From Tritrichomonas foetus (Eukaryota; Parabasalia; Tritrichomonadida; Tritrichomonadidae), in the NCBI GenBank assembly GCA_001839685.1, contig MLAK01001131.1, forward strand, positions 1 to 31,796: DNA of 31,796 nucleotides. The letters are read 5' to 3'. Below the pieces are notes generated by a model. It saw only the letters and a program-made list of their open reading frames with translations, was not told the DNA's origin and did not search any database. Each line of letters opens with the position of its first letter. Positions within the stretch are counted from its first letter, which is position 1. Below, piece after piece: positions 18,095-27,004 of this stretch. Position numbers and translations under genes: made by a program.

Positions 18095-18415
18095 TCATTC
18101 TTTTGATGTTGGGCCGTATTGGCGGAATTCGTATGAGTCTGTTGATGTGGCAACAACCCTGAAGCGTTGGTGGAGGCCTTGCTTCTGGAGGAATTTACGG
18201 GCGTAGTAACGGACAGCACGCTTTGAGTATTTGACTGAAGCTGTGACTGTGACTCTGTTTGCGCCGGCATCGGCTTCGATTGTGACTTTGCCGTTGAGGT
18301 TGTTGCGAAGCTTGTTGACCTTCATTTTCTTGTTGAGGTATTCAACGAAATCAGCAAGTGTAAGAAGGTTATCTGAAACTGGAGCGGCGCAGTCGACGTG
18401 GAATGTAGCTGACAT
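18095..18415 (-). CDS. RPL22: 60S ribosomal protein L22 (eL22)
   Basis: The 106-residue basic protein matches the eukaryote-specific ribosomal protein L22e over its whole length: FHVDCAAPVSDN at the start, the KVNKLRNNLNGKVTIEADAG beta region, then KYSKRAVRYYARKFLQK and the conserved end LHQRFRVVATSTDSYEFRQY. It is a structural component of the large ribosomal subunit. The acidic C-terminal tail found in many homologues is missing, giving a slightly short protein. The ATG lies 21 nt after a strong Inr, as expected for a highly expressed gene, and coding sequence is clearly GC-richer than its flanks. No intron interrupts it. Confidence 0.95.
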   Translation of the reverse strand: MSATFHVDCAAPVSDNLLTLADFVEYLNKKMKVNKLRNNLNGKVTIEADAGANRVTVTASVKYSKRAVRYYARKFLQKQGLHQRFRVVATSTDSYEFRQYGPTSKE

Positions 18416-19282
18416 TGAAAAAAAGGCCCGAAAAGTGACAAGACCATCAAGATATTGAATATATGGAGAACGTTTAATTGATAAGACAAATGGTTATATT
18501 TATTTTTGAATTTCTGAATTTCTTTCTTCAGTGATCAATCATATTTCAACACATGGCCACTAGTAATGGCCCATTCTATTAAGTATTTTTATACATTATG
18601 ACCAAAGAAAATGAAAGAAAAGAATTCCAAAAATATTCTAAGACTGGTGTGTAAATTTACCTGATAATATTTTTTTTGATAATGTTATGTTAACTATGAA
18701 TCTACCCCTAAACAGTGTTTAGTAAACACGTATTATTCATAAAAATTTCCGATTTTTTAGAATGATTTAACAACCGTTTTATAGAGGTCAATTATCACCT
18801 AGCGGATAAACTATTCTGAACAACCATGTAAATCATATCCCCATTGCGATAATTGTCAACTATTGAGGTATTATAATCAGATCATATTCGTACAATAGAA
18901 AAACGGAATAAAATATCTATTAAATTTGTATTAAACGAAGAAACATTCCAGTGCATCAATAGTGATCAAAATATTGAAATTGAATTTTATGATTCGACTT
19001 TTGCGAATGTGAATGAATATAATACAGATGATTCAGAGGTCAATATTTACCAGGAACGTTAAATATTTAGTGTGTGCTTCAACTTTGAGATTTGGGATTG
19101 AATCCAAACCTTTGACAAAACTACCAGGCTACCCAAAACAATCGAGAATTTATAGTTTAAATCGTACCTTTGATGAAAATGATGGGCAATATCGATAAAA
19201 AAAAAATAGATGACAAATTAAGTTTAAGTTTTTAGTTTTCATTTTTCATGACAGGTCTCTTGGTGAATCATCTGAAATTATT
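18416..19282. other. Intergenic region between RPL22 and MetAP2
   Basis: The 867-nt gap contains the RPL22 promoter at its left end and the MetAP2 3' flank at its right end. A 61-codon + frame at 19013-19198 shows no features. A tRNA-like sequence on the minus strand near 19090-19130 was examined and rejected. No repeat or RNA gene is called. Confidence 0.5.
18430..18438 (-). promoter_or_regulatory. Trichomonad-type initiator (Inr) of RPL22
   Basis: On the minus strand TCACTTTTC fits the Inr pattern. The putative +1 A (complement of 18436) lies exactly 21 nt upstream of the ATG, the same spacing and nearly the same sequence as at the OTC gene. Confidence 0.6.
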
Positions 19283-20530
19283 TTAATAATCATCACCACG
19301 ACTTAAAACTTCTTTATGTGTTGGCAAGAGGATGAACGAGTGTTCAAATTGAGCCACATGACTTCCCTTTACATCTGAAAGTGATGGGTAGTCAACAACA
19401 GCATGGCATTCGCCAAGTTGTCTCAAATTCAATTGATACTTCTTCTCGCCAATATGATCGATGAATCTTGGGCAGAAAGCAAGAGTTGAAAAGTTGTCCT
19501 GGAGGACCTTCAAGAGCTTCCTCTGTTGAGGTGTTCGTGGTGTTGGCGGATTTGGACTGACCATGTAGTGCGAAAGATTGTCACCAAGGGCATGAACTCG
19601 GCCTTTTCCGGTTGTTCCGAATGTTTCACAAGCGTAAAGCTCGCCTTCAGCCATCTTCTCAGCACTTCCTCCTTTGCAGATTGGAATTGACTTTCCTGCA
19701 TGGATTGTGTAAGGTGCCATTAAGTGACCAGATAGGTTTCCAACTGGTTTGACTTGGTAGGTCTTTCCGTTGATTTCGTATGAAGATGCATCAAAGACTT
19801 CTTGAATTGCATCACCAATATCACATAAGCGGACGTCAATTCCCGCTGTTTTGATACCAACATTGGTTGCCTCTTTGGCAGCTGCCAAAAGTGGATCAAA
19901 CTTTGAGTCGAAGCATACAGTGAATGCAGAATCGATGATATTTCCGTTAATGTTGACTCCGAAATCAATTTTCATGACATCATCTGCTTGGAGGACGCGG
20001 CCATCGTTGTAGTTGGGCGTGAAGTGCGCTGCGCAATTATTGATGGAGCATCCGCATGGGAAGGCAAGGCCACGGGTTATTGGCTGGTATCCAGTGAGCC
20101 GTCTAACAGCTTCTTCTATTTGGCCGCACATTTCATAGAGATTCACGCCTGGCTTGATGATATTTTGCATGGCCCATTGACGAACACGGCGATGGACTTC
20201 TGCGCCTTCGCGGAGGTCAGGAACAATCGTTTCCATATATTCAAGTCGTTCTATTTGCTTAAGTTCTTCATTCGTCGTGCGATAGCCATTATGGCCATTA
20301 TATTCTTGAATTTCTTTTTCGGGGTATTGGCGGTTAGGGAATGATTCGGATGGCTTTTCTGGTAAGTTCGGGAGTTGAATTCCTTCTTCTTTTGGCTTTG
20401 TTGTTTCTTCGGCTTGAGCAGCGGATTTTTTCTCTTGGTTGGCTTGGGCAGCGGCCATGAGAAAAGCGAGTTCGTCATCGTCGTCGGCTTGTTGTTGTGG
20501 TTGTTGGTTCTTTCCTTTCTTTCCTGGCAT
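19283..20530 (-). CDS. Methionine aminopeptidase 2 (type II MetAP)
   Basis: This cytosolic dinuclear metalloenzyme removes the initiator Met from nascent proteins and is the target of fumagillin-class inhibitors. The 415-residue protein has a low-complexity charged N-terminus (residues 1-65, Gln/Asp/Lys-rich, as in eukaryotic MetAP2) and the full pita-bread catalytic domain. Active-site His is H169 (NNCAAHFTPN). Metal ligands are D189 (KIDFG), D200 (IIDSAF), H269 (NLSGH), E302 (ACETFG) and E396 (AQFEH). H277 in IHAGK corresponds to another conserved site residue. The ~60-residue type II insert is present, and the protein ends in SRGDDY like its homologues. The stop runs into TAAAA. It shares strand with RPL22 and OTC but each has its own flanks. 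No clear Inr precedes the ATG. Confidence 0.96.
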   Translation of the reverse strand: MPGKKGKNQQPQQQADDDDELAFLMAAAQANQEKKSAAQAEETTKPKEEGIQLPNLPEKPSESFPNRQYPEKEIQEYNGHNGYRTTNEELKQIERLEYMETIVPDLREGAEVHRRVRQWAMQNIIKPGVNLYEMCGQIEEAVRRLTGYQPITRGLAFPCGCSINNCAAHFTPNYNDGRVLQADDVMKIDFGVNINGNIIDSAFTVCFDSKFDPLLAAAKEATNVGIKTAGIDVRLCDIGDAIQEVFDASSYEINGKTYQVKPVGNLSGHLMAPYTIHAGKSIPICKGGSAEKMAEGELYACETFGTTGKGRVHALGDNLSHYMVSPNPPTPRTPQQRKLLKVLQDNFSTLAFCPRFIDHIGEKKYQLNLRQLGECHAVVDYPSLSDVKGSHVAQFEHSFILLPTHKEVLSRGDDY

Positions 20531-21213
20531 TGTATTTTTGCTTTTTAAAAAATAAATATATTCACAAAATTTTGGAGTTTCTCATTCAATCTGCTCATAT
20601 CGTTGTAGGAAAACCAAATGGTCATATCACTTACTATGTTTAACTTTTTGATAAGATATTTGTTCATGTATCTACGAAAGGATTTTGTTTCTTGAGTTTA
20701 CGAAGAGTTGACTCGTAAAATTAAAAGGAAATAGTTGTATAAATATTAACGGTAGCAATAAAATCATGAAATATTCACTATGTTATGCAGAATTCCGATT
20801 ATCATTTTCACCGATGATTGATCTTAATACAAAAAGTTATAGCGTCAACGATTTATTATTCATAATTTCACTTTAAATCTACAACTTTTTCAGTTAAAAT
20901 ATTCAATAAAATATTAATCTGATTAGTAATTAATTAGATTATGCATCATTATAAAACGTAAGAGTGTTAATTGTATTCTTGAAACTTTTAAAACCCATTT
21001 TTTATTCGTGATGCACATAGTTCACTTATCATTCCAAAAACAAGAAATAACATTCGATGAGTAAATCAAAGTGCCCACAAGTTACGTTTTCAAAAATGTT
21101 TTGGAAAAACTTTTCACTAAGAAAAGGAACAAAAAATGAAAGAAACAAAAAAAAAGAAAGGAACAAAAAATGAAAGAAACAAAAAAGGAAAAAAGATTAG
21201 TCAAAAAGAGAGT
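20531..21213. other. Intergenic region between MetAP2 and OTC
   Basis: This 683-nt AT-rich gap shows no gene. At its right end, just past the OTC stop, lies a purine-rich tandem duplication (21126-21193). The OTC stop codon overlaps TAAA. No RNA gene is recognised. Confidence 0.5.
21126..21193. repeat. Purine-rich tandem duplication, 34-nt unit, two copies
   Basis: A unit beginning GGAACAAAAAATGAAAGAAA at 21126 recurs at 21160, giving a period of 34 nt, with small differences at the end of the second copy. It sits in the 3' flank of the OTC gene and probably arose by replication slippage in A-rich DNA. Confidence 0.7.
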
Positions 21214-22167
21214 TTAGATTTTGAAGTCGAATCCCTTAAGAAGGTGAACGAGGAGAGCCATTTGGGCCCACATTCTGTTTTCAGCCTCATCGAAGATGAT
21301 GCTTTGTGGTCCATCAATGACCTCAGCAGTGACTTCATCGCCGCGTGTTGCTGGGAGGCAGTGCATGAAGAGGGCATCCTTGGCGCACTTGTCCATGAGC
21401 TCTTTGCTGACCTGGTATGGCTTGAAGACTCTGCGGCGCTCCTCGAGTTCGTCCTTTGGAATGTGGTATGAAAGGATTGTGTCTGTATATACAACATTGA
21501 CGTCCTTGGCGGCAGCATCAACATCGTGGGTAACGAGTAACTTTCCGCCTGTCTTGGCGTTCAATGCATTGCATTCGTCGATGACTTCCTGTTCGATGCC
21601 GTATTTCTGGTCGGCTGGGCCGCAGACGCGGCAGTCGAGACCAAGGAGGGCGCAGGTCCTCATGATGTCGTATGTGACGTTATTGGCGACATCACCGAAA
21701 TATGCCATAACTGTGCCTTCGAGCTTTCCGCGGTGCTCAAGGATTGTCTGGAAGTCGGCGAGCATTTGGCATGGGTGTGCGAAATCGTCGAGGGCGTTGA
21801 TGATTGGGATTTTAGAATTTTCGGCAAATTCACGAATGTCAGCGCGCTTGTTGAGACGGGCCATAACAACATCAACCATTCTTTCAAGAACATGGGCTGT
21901 GTCGGCAATGGTTTCCTTCTTGCCGAGTGGCGAATCGGCAACACTGTACATGATGGCGTGTCCACCGAGCTTTGTCATACCTGTTTCGAATGAAACGCGT
22001 GTTCTGAGTGATGGCTTCTCAAAAAGCATAAGAAGGGTCTTTTGACGAAGAACATCGGCATATTTGGATGGGTTCTTCTTGATGTCGATGGCGAGTTGGA
22101 GGGTGTTAGTGAATTCCTCTTTTGTGAGGGAAGTAGCTGTAAGAACGTGACGGCAAGGAACGGCCAT
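21214..22167 (-). CDS. Ornithine carbamoyltransferase
   Basis: The enzyme interconverts ornithine plus carbamoyl phosphate with citrulline. In trichomonads it serves the ATP-yielding arginine dihydrolase pathway with arginine deiminase and carbamate kinase, so the catabolic direction is likely. The 317-residue length is normal. Carbamoyl-phosphate motifs are FEKPSLRTR (49-57) and HPCQMLAD (131-138); the HCLPATRGDEV loop spans 269-279 and FDEAENRMWAQ is near 292-302. The ornithine-side D229 is present, but the usual SMG of the DxxxSMG loop reads S233-Y-H235. A close relative, putrescine carbamoyltransferase, also departs from SMG, but its extra C-terminal helix is absent here, so OTC is favoured. 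The gene is GC-rich and shows no targeting sequence. The Inr is 21 nt upstream. Confidence 0.92.
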   Translation of the reverse strand: MAVPCRHVLTATSLTKEEFTNTLQLAIDIKKNPSKYADVLRQKTLLMLFEKPSLRTRVSFETGMTKLGGHAIMYSVADSPLGKKETIADTAHVLERMVDVVMARLNKRADIREFAENSKIPIINALDDFAHPCQMLADFQTILEHRGKLEGTVMAYFGDVANNVTYDIMRTCALLGLDCRVCGPADQKYGIEQEVIDECNALNAKTGGKLLVTHDVDAAAKDVNVVYTDTILSYHIPKDELEERRRVFKPYQVSKELMDKCAKDALFMHCLPATRGDEVTAEVIDGPQSIIFDEAENRMWAQMALLVHLLKGFDFKI

Positions 22168-23236
22168 TAGGAGATAATAGTCGAAAGTGAAGTGACCATG
22201 ATATGTGAAACGAAAACGATGAAAACTCTATATTGAAAATTTCTCGGTATATTGAATATATTGAATTTATTGAATAGTATAATTAGAGAACAGAAATTGT
22301 GAATGTTAACCTTTGAATTATTTCTATTTGTCTATTCAAAGAAGTGTGGTTTTCATCTCACATGACCGCTAATTTATCTAATGTTGATGATAGTCGAAAA
22401 TAAATTAACTTTACAGAGGTGGAAAATCAATATTGATCGCAATTGTATCTAATGATCTATTATTTCTTGTGAAAAATATATATATAATTGAATTAAATAA
22501 GGAACATATTCTTGTATACTAAGATATTTATTAAACTAGTATGTCTTTTCAAATAAACATTATTCAAATATCTATTGAAAAACCATGATTTTTTATCATC
22601 GTAATATGAAGTGATCCTCAGAAAACGATACACATCTATGAAACATTTTGTGGAGGGTTGAAATAAAAAAGATAATTGTATGCTTTAATGTTCTGACACT
22701 GCGAATATTTCAATGTACATTTAAAATTGATAATATCCTTATTTGAAAATATTAGTAAAGATTAAGAAGATAAATGGTTTCATTTGTGAGAATCGTTTTT
22801 TTTGATTCATGTGATATCGGTAACAAGTGAGTAATCTTGAATCTGACAGCTGAACAGCTCCCAGTTAAAAATTAAACTCGTATGACAAATCCTTTCTCCC
22901 CAAAAAACAAAATGTGAATCACAACTTTGATTGATTTTTATTTTCTTGGCATTTTTTTAACTGTTTCATAAGAATCTTTCTTGTTTAAAATAAAGAATAC
23001 CAAAATTCGATTGATTTCTTGAAACCAAAAAAAAAATCATTTTATTGTTATCGAATTCCTGAAGTATTCAAAATTTCCCAACAAAACTATCAATTTTATC
23101 AATCGGGCATCATCCCCTCTCGTGTCAAATCGAGTTTTTCTGAAAAAAAAAAAAGAATTCAAAAAATCGATGACAAAAAAAACTAAAAAAGAAATAAAAC
23201 ATGAAAATATTTATCTTTCGCGCTTCCAACACATTT
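22168..23236. other. Intergenic region between OTC and casein kinase 1
   Basis: The 1069-nt AT-rich gap holds the OTC promoter at its left end. The rest shows no credible open frame, transposon or RNA gene. The part nearest 23236 is A-rich and forms the 3' flank of the kinase gene. Confidence 0.5.
22182..22190 (-). promoter_or_regulatory. Trichomonad-type initiator (Inr) of the OTC gene
   Basis: On the minus strand TCACTTTCG fits the Inr. Its +1 A (complement of 22188) is 21 nt from the ATG, matching RPL22. A second TCACTTCA lies 5 nt further upstream, so start-site use could be double. Confidence 0.55.
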
Positions 23237-24289
23237 TTATTGAATGGTGCAACACCCTCCTTCTTGCTCGTCTTCGTCTTTTTTTTTTTTCTCATTGTTG
23301 CTCGGCATGGCTCCTGTGTTCGACTCGAAGTCCATCTTCATTTTGTCATTTTCTTGGAATTTCAGTGGAATCGCTGAAATTGAATCTAATGTCTCGTCAT
23401 CAAGAAATTCCCAATCAAACTTTTTCTCGCAGTCAACCTTCCTCATTGCCTCGCTGAGGAGGTTATTGAGTGCACGATAGTCCGGCTTCTGGTCGAATTG
23501 AAGGCTCATCAAATTATTATAAATCATTGCAAATTCGATTGGCAACGCGCGGCATAAATGCTCGGGCTTTGTTGACTTTTTCATGTAAAACGTTCGATCT
23601 CTGTCGCGCGAGCCGGGCCACGGGACCCTCGATTCGGCCAATTCGATAATTGAATAAAACCATGAAAGCAAATCATCGCGCCGGGACAGCTCCCTCCCTT
23701 CGTGGGCGTGAATTGACGCATACTTGCAAGTTCCGACGAAACCAACCTGCTCCCGAAAGGGAATGTGCGATCTGTCTCTTTTTGGATCTATTAAATACGA
23801 TTTTGATAGGCCGAAATCTGTCAAACAAACTGGATTCTCTCGGTCGCAACGAATAAGAAAGTTTCCTGGCTTGATATCGCGATGAATGAAGCCCTGTTCG
23901 TGGAATTTCTCGATACATCGAAGCATGTGATAGGCGAGGCGAATCGAGCAGATTGGAGTGTATCTGTGATTTGGTAAAGCCCGCCTCATTTTTGAAAGAG
24001 ACGGGCCAAGAAGTTCCATTATTAAAAAGCGAAATTCTGAATTTGATCCTGAATAGACGTATTCTGGAAAAAGAGGCGATTGTTTCAATGTCTCAAAAAA
24101 TTCGATTTCTTGGACGAGGCCTTGTTTGGCGGCTGCTTTCATTTCGACTTTCATTGCATACATTACATTGTTTCGAGTATCTAAAACGGAATAAATTTCG
24201 CCATATCCGCCATGGCCAATGTGATCGACAACCTTGTAGTCTTCAATCATTTTCCCTTCAGGGAAAATAATTGGCGGCGTGTCTGTCAT
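23237..24289 (-). CDS. Casein kinase 1 family Ser/Thr kinase with CC-CaaX-like C-terminus
   Basis: The 350-residue protein is a complete CK1-family kinase. The glycine loop is GHGGYG (25-30), the ATP lysine K47, the helix-C glutamate about E61, the catalytic loop HRDIKPGNF (136-144) and the metal-binding DFG 158-160. The CK1 hallmark replacing APE is present as ASIHAHEGRELSRRDDL (191-207). The sequence is closest in feel to the TTBK/worm-type branch (GPSLSKMRR, FVGTCKYAS). After the kinase domain (~16-285) comes a charged linker with a poly-Lys/Asp/Glu run (333-343) and the end GGCCTIQ. CTIQ fits a CaaX prenylation box, with a second Cys before it for possible palmitoylation, implying membrane attachment. 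The stop overlaps TAAA. Substrates are unknown. Confidence 0.93.
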   Translation of the reverse strand: MTDTPPIIFPEGKMIEDYKVVDHIGHGGYGEIYSVLDTRNNVMYAMKVEMKAAAKQGLVQEIEFFETLKQSPLFPEYVYSGSNSEFRFLIMELLGPSLSKMRRALPNHRYTPICSIRLAYHMLRCIEKFHEQGFIHRDIKPGNFLIRCDRENPVCLTDFGLSKSYLIDPKRDRSHIPFREQVGFVGTCKYASIHAHEGRELSRRDDLLSWFYSIIELAESRVPWPGSRDRDRTFYMKKSTKPEHLCRALPIEFAMIYNNLMSLQFDQKPDYRALNNLLSEAMRKVDCEKKFDWEFLDDETLDSISAIPLKFQENDKMKMDFESNTGAMPSNNEKKKKDEDEQEGGCCTIQ

Positions 24290-25212
24290 TTATTGAGTTT
24301 CGATTTTTTTCTACTTTTTTTTTCCAATTCCGTCGAATTTTTTATTCTATTCAATTTAGGACAAATCTTCATAAAAAAGCTCTCAATTATATATTTTAGA
24401 ATTGAAATAATAATACATCAGTCGATACAGAAACGATAAGAATTCATTGAAAATAAATTATTTCAGAATAAGCATATGTTTGACCTTTTCAGATTTTTCT
24501 AAACTGGATTCATACTTTTTCTGAAATGTCGCTAAAAAATACTTGAAAAAGTTGAAATTGATTTTCCTATTTCAGCAATAAAAATATTGTGAAGTTTATT
24601 TAATAATTCGGAAGAAAATGATGTATATCTGTTTTCAAAATTGACTACTTACCAGTTATGGAAAAAGTGTTGATGAACAGAAAATGAATATTTTCTACAA
24701 TTTTTTAGATTGTTAAAAAAATATTATTTTTTTTGGATTACCGTCATTAGGATCATATTGCCAATTTCCTTAACGTACCATCTTCTCAAATTTGAATAAC
24801 TCTATTCAATTTTTTCTTCAATTGCATTCAAAACTTAAAAATCCATCAATGAATCACATTCATGAATATCCAATTACTTTATGAGGGAAATAATCATGCA
24901 GCCAATGATATTTTTCAATTATTAATCAGAAATACTAATAACACTTGTTTTTTATCATATATTGAATCTTTGAATATTTAACCCTTATCAATGATGTATT
25001 TACCATTCTAATTTAGCCAGCAAATTAAATTATTTAAATAGAACGAATGTATTCATGTGAATTAAGTTTTGGCTCAAACCATCATTCGGGAACTACGATA
25101 GAATGCAAAATTTTTCACTTCACTTTACCTTCCAATTGCATCGCTTTTTAAATCACATTTCATTCATCATGAAGTGAATTACAATTTTTTTCAATGAATT
25201 TTGATCACCCAA
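24290..25212. other. Divergent intergenic region (CK1 / DENN)
   Basis: This 923-nt AT-rich gap lies between divergent genes and must contain both promoters. No strong Inr is visible next to either ATG (a weak TCAATA precedes the kinase start). No gene, repeat or RNA is recognised. Confidence 0.5.
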
Positions 25213-26589
25213 ATGATATCTCACCCTTTTGGGAATAAACACTTGTTCAAATGCATACTAAAGATAGATTTTACGAAAGACAAAGATCAAACAACCGTCG
25301 TTTTCCCAGACACATATCAACTCACTCCACAATTTGAAGCCGAAATGATACATATCACACAATCGATCGATTTTCAAGGATCAAAGAGAAGTGACTGCGC
25401 TCCATATGTAAGCTTGATCGACCTTCCTTCAGTTAAATCGCCGAACCACCCAACGAAAAAATATTTCACATATATTTTAAATGCCGATTTTTCAGTTTTA
25501 ATTCTTGTTTCAAAATATTTCCATCAAAAGCTTTTATTATGGATCCTTGGCTCAATTCCAGACGTCTTTAAAGCCTTTTATAATATCACTTTTGAAATTG
25601 ACCATTCTTACACAATTCAAATAAACCCGCCAAAGGAGTTGGGATGTCCTGATTTATGCTACCAAGACATGTCGCAGATGAGCGAGCTGTCAAATCTTCG
25701 GATTTCGTTTTTATCGAACTTTCCGCCTTTTTATATGTTTCAATTAATTCATTATCTTCTTCATTCATTCAAAATTATTGTTTTATCATCATCAGTGAAA
25801 AGATTGACTGATACAGTTTTTGCTATTAACTCTTTCTTTTATCCCCTTCAACTAAATAAATTTTTAATTCATACAATTCCCCTCCTTCATCGAAAGGAAA
25901 AAGAAAAAATTAAAATCGATGGGCCTTGCATCATTGGTGTTCATACATCTTTGATTGATGCGCTTGATCTTTTATCTGATCAGAAATGTTACATCATATT
26001 AAATGCAGATGTCCCATATTTAAATGTAAATATTCCAGGAATGAAGCATTCAGTCGCTCCTCCTAAAATTTCTTCATCAAATTCGAAACCAAACGTCACT
26101 TCAAACGCTCAGCCGAATATCCATTCATGTCCTAACAATATGAATAGACAAGCAATAATAACACCTGACAAAGAAAGACAAATTGATTCATTGGTTCGAG
26201 CAGCACATATTTCCATTATCAATTTCGTGAAACAATTCCAACCAGTTTTCCCTGCATTTCACGTTCAAGCAAAACTTTGTGAATTCACTGTTGGGCTTTT
26301 GAAAATATATTTTAATTCAAAGAGTTGCTCCTATGATGATATAAAGAGTGCATTATTAAATGGAAAAGGCATCGCTTCAAATTGGCACTTTTTCACTGAA
26401 ACGTCTCTTTGCCTCGATTTTCTTTTCCAATTAAATTATTCACAGTCACACCCTGAGATGATGAAATTTTACTTCCCTCGAGAAGTGGGAATGCCAGTTA
26501 TCACTGTACCACAACTCCCAACAGACTTTTTAGCACCAAATTCTGAATTTTCTCCAGCACGCCGATCAGCAACTGTCATCAAAAAATAG
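25213..26589 (+). CDS. DENN-domain protein, putative Rab guanine-nucleotide exchange factor
   Basis: The frame is open from a TTG at 25201, but the first ATG is at 25213 and gives MISHPFGNKHLFKCILKIDF, close to where uDENN domains begin, so this start is chosen (458 aa). DENN proteins typically activate Rab GTPases in vesicle traffic. uDENN spans ~10-105. The central DENN is ~110-280 with the typical IIVLSSSVKRLTDTVFAINSFFYPLQ (188-213), in which a sensor-like SSS replaces the usual SS/SD, and GPCIIGVHTSLID (237-249). A Ser/Asn/Pro-rich loop (~283-310) separates it from a helical dDENN-like part (~318-425). No membrane segment is seen. The specific Rab cannot be predicted. Confidence 0.85.
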   Translation: MISHPFGNKHLFKCILKIDFTKDKDQTTVVFPDTYQLTPQFEAEMIHITQSIDFQGSKRSDCAPYVSLIDLPSVKSPNHPTKKYFTYILNADFSVLILVSKYFHQKLLLWILGSIPDVFKAFYNITFEIDHSYTIQINPPKELGCPDLCYQDMSQMSELSNLRISFLSNFPPFYMFQLIHYLLHSFKIIVLSSSVKRLTDTVFAINSFFYPLQLNKFLIHTIPLLHRKEKEKIKIDGPCIIGVHTSLIDALDLLSDQKCYIILNADVPYLNVNIPGMKHSVAPPKISSSNSKPNVTSNAQPNIHSCPNNMNRQAIITPDKERQIDSLVRAAHISIINFVKQFQPVFPAFHVQAKLCEFTVGLLKIYFNSKSCSYDDIKSALLNGKGIASNWHFFTETSLCLDFLFQLNYSQSHPEMMKFYFPREVGMPVITVPQLPTDFLAPNSEFSPARRSATVIKK

Positions 26590-27004
26590 ATCAAAATTGA
26601 TATCAAAAATTGAGTATTAAATAATAATGGCAATAGTCAAAATAATAATAATGTAGGGTTTTTCCTTCCATGTTTCTGTGGGATTATGAATCCATATCTT
26701 CACATTTCTAACATTCAATTCATCATAATGATTTGTGTTTTAAACAAAAATTATTCATTTACTTTTTTTTTTATACTTTTGCTCAAGAAAGAAAAAATTT
26801 ACTTCGAGAAAAAGCTTTTATATAGTTTCATTTTATCTGACAAAGAAACAATTTTGATTTGTACGAGTTCAAATGACTGATGGTTTTTTAAATTCATCGA
26901 ATTCTATGAGAAATATTATTAACAAATTCAAAAACATTCGAAACTTATTATAGATATACAAATTTTAGTAAACCTACTTTTAACGTTGTTTGATAAAAGT
27001 TTGT
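26590..27004. other. Intergenic region between convergent genes
   Basis: This 415-nt AT-rich stretch lies between the 3' ends of the DENN gene (+) and MSH5 (-). A 64-codon frame at 26686-26880 is hydrophobic by base composition only and is not called. The MSH5 stop overlaps TAAA. Confidence 0.5.

Noticed and set aside
19085..19135. tRNA-like A-box (TAGCCTGGTAG) and B-box (GATTCAATCCC) on the minus strand
   Set aside because: The boxes are about 26 nt apart instead of about 44, and no anticodon arm or acceptor stem can be formed.
21296..22045. A 249-codon open frame antisense to the OTC gene
   Set aside because: It mirrors a strongly codon-biased real gene; the translation is low-complexity Ser/Arg-rich with no domain, while the opposite frame is clearly OTC.
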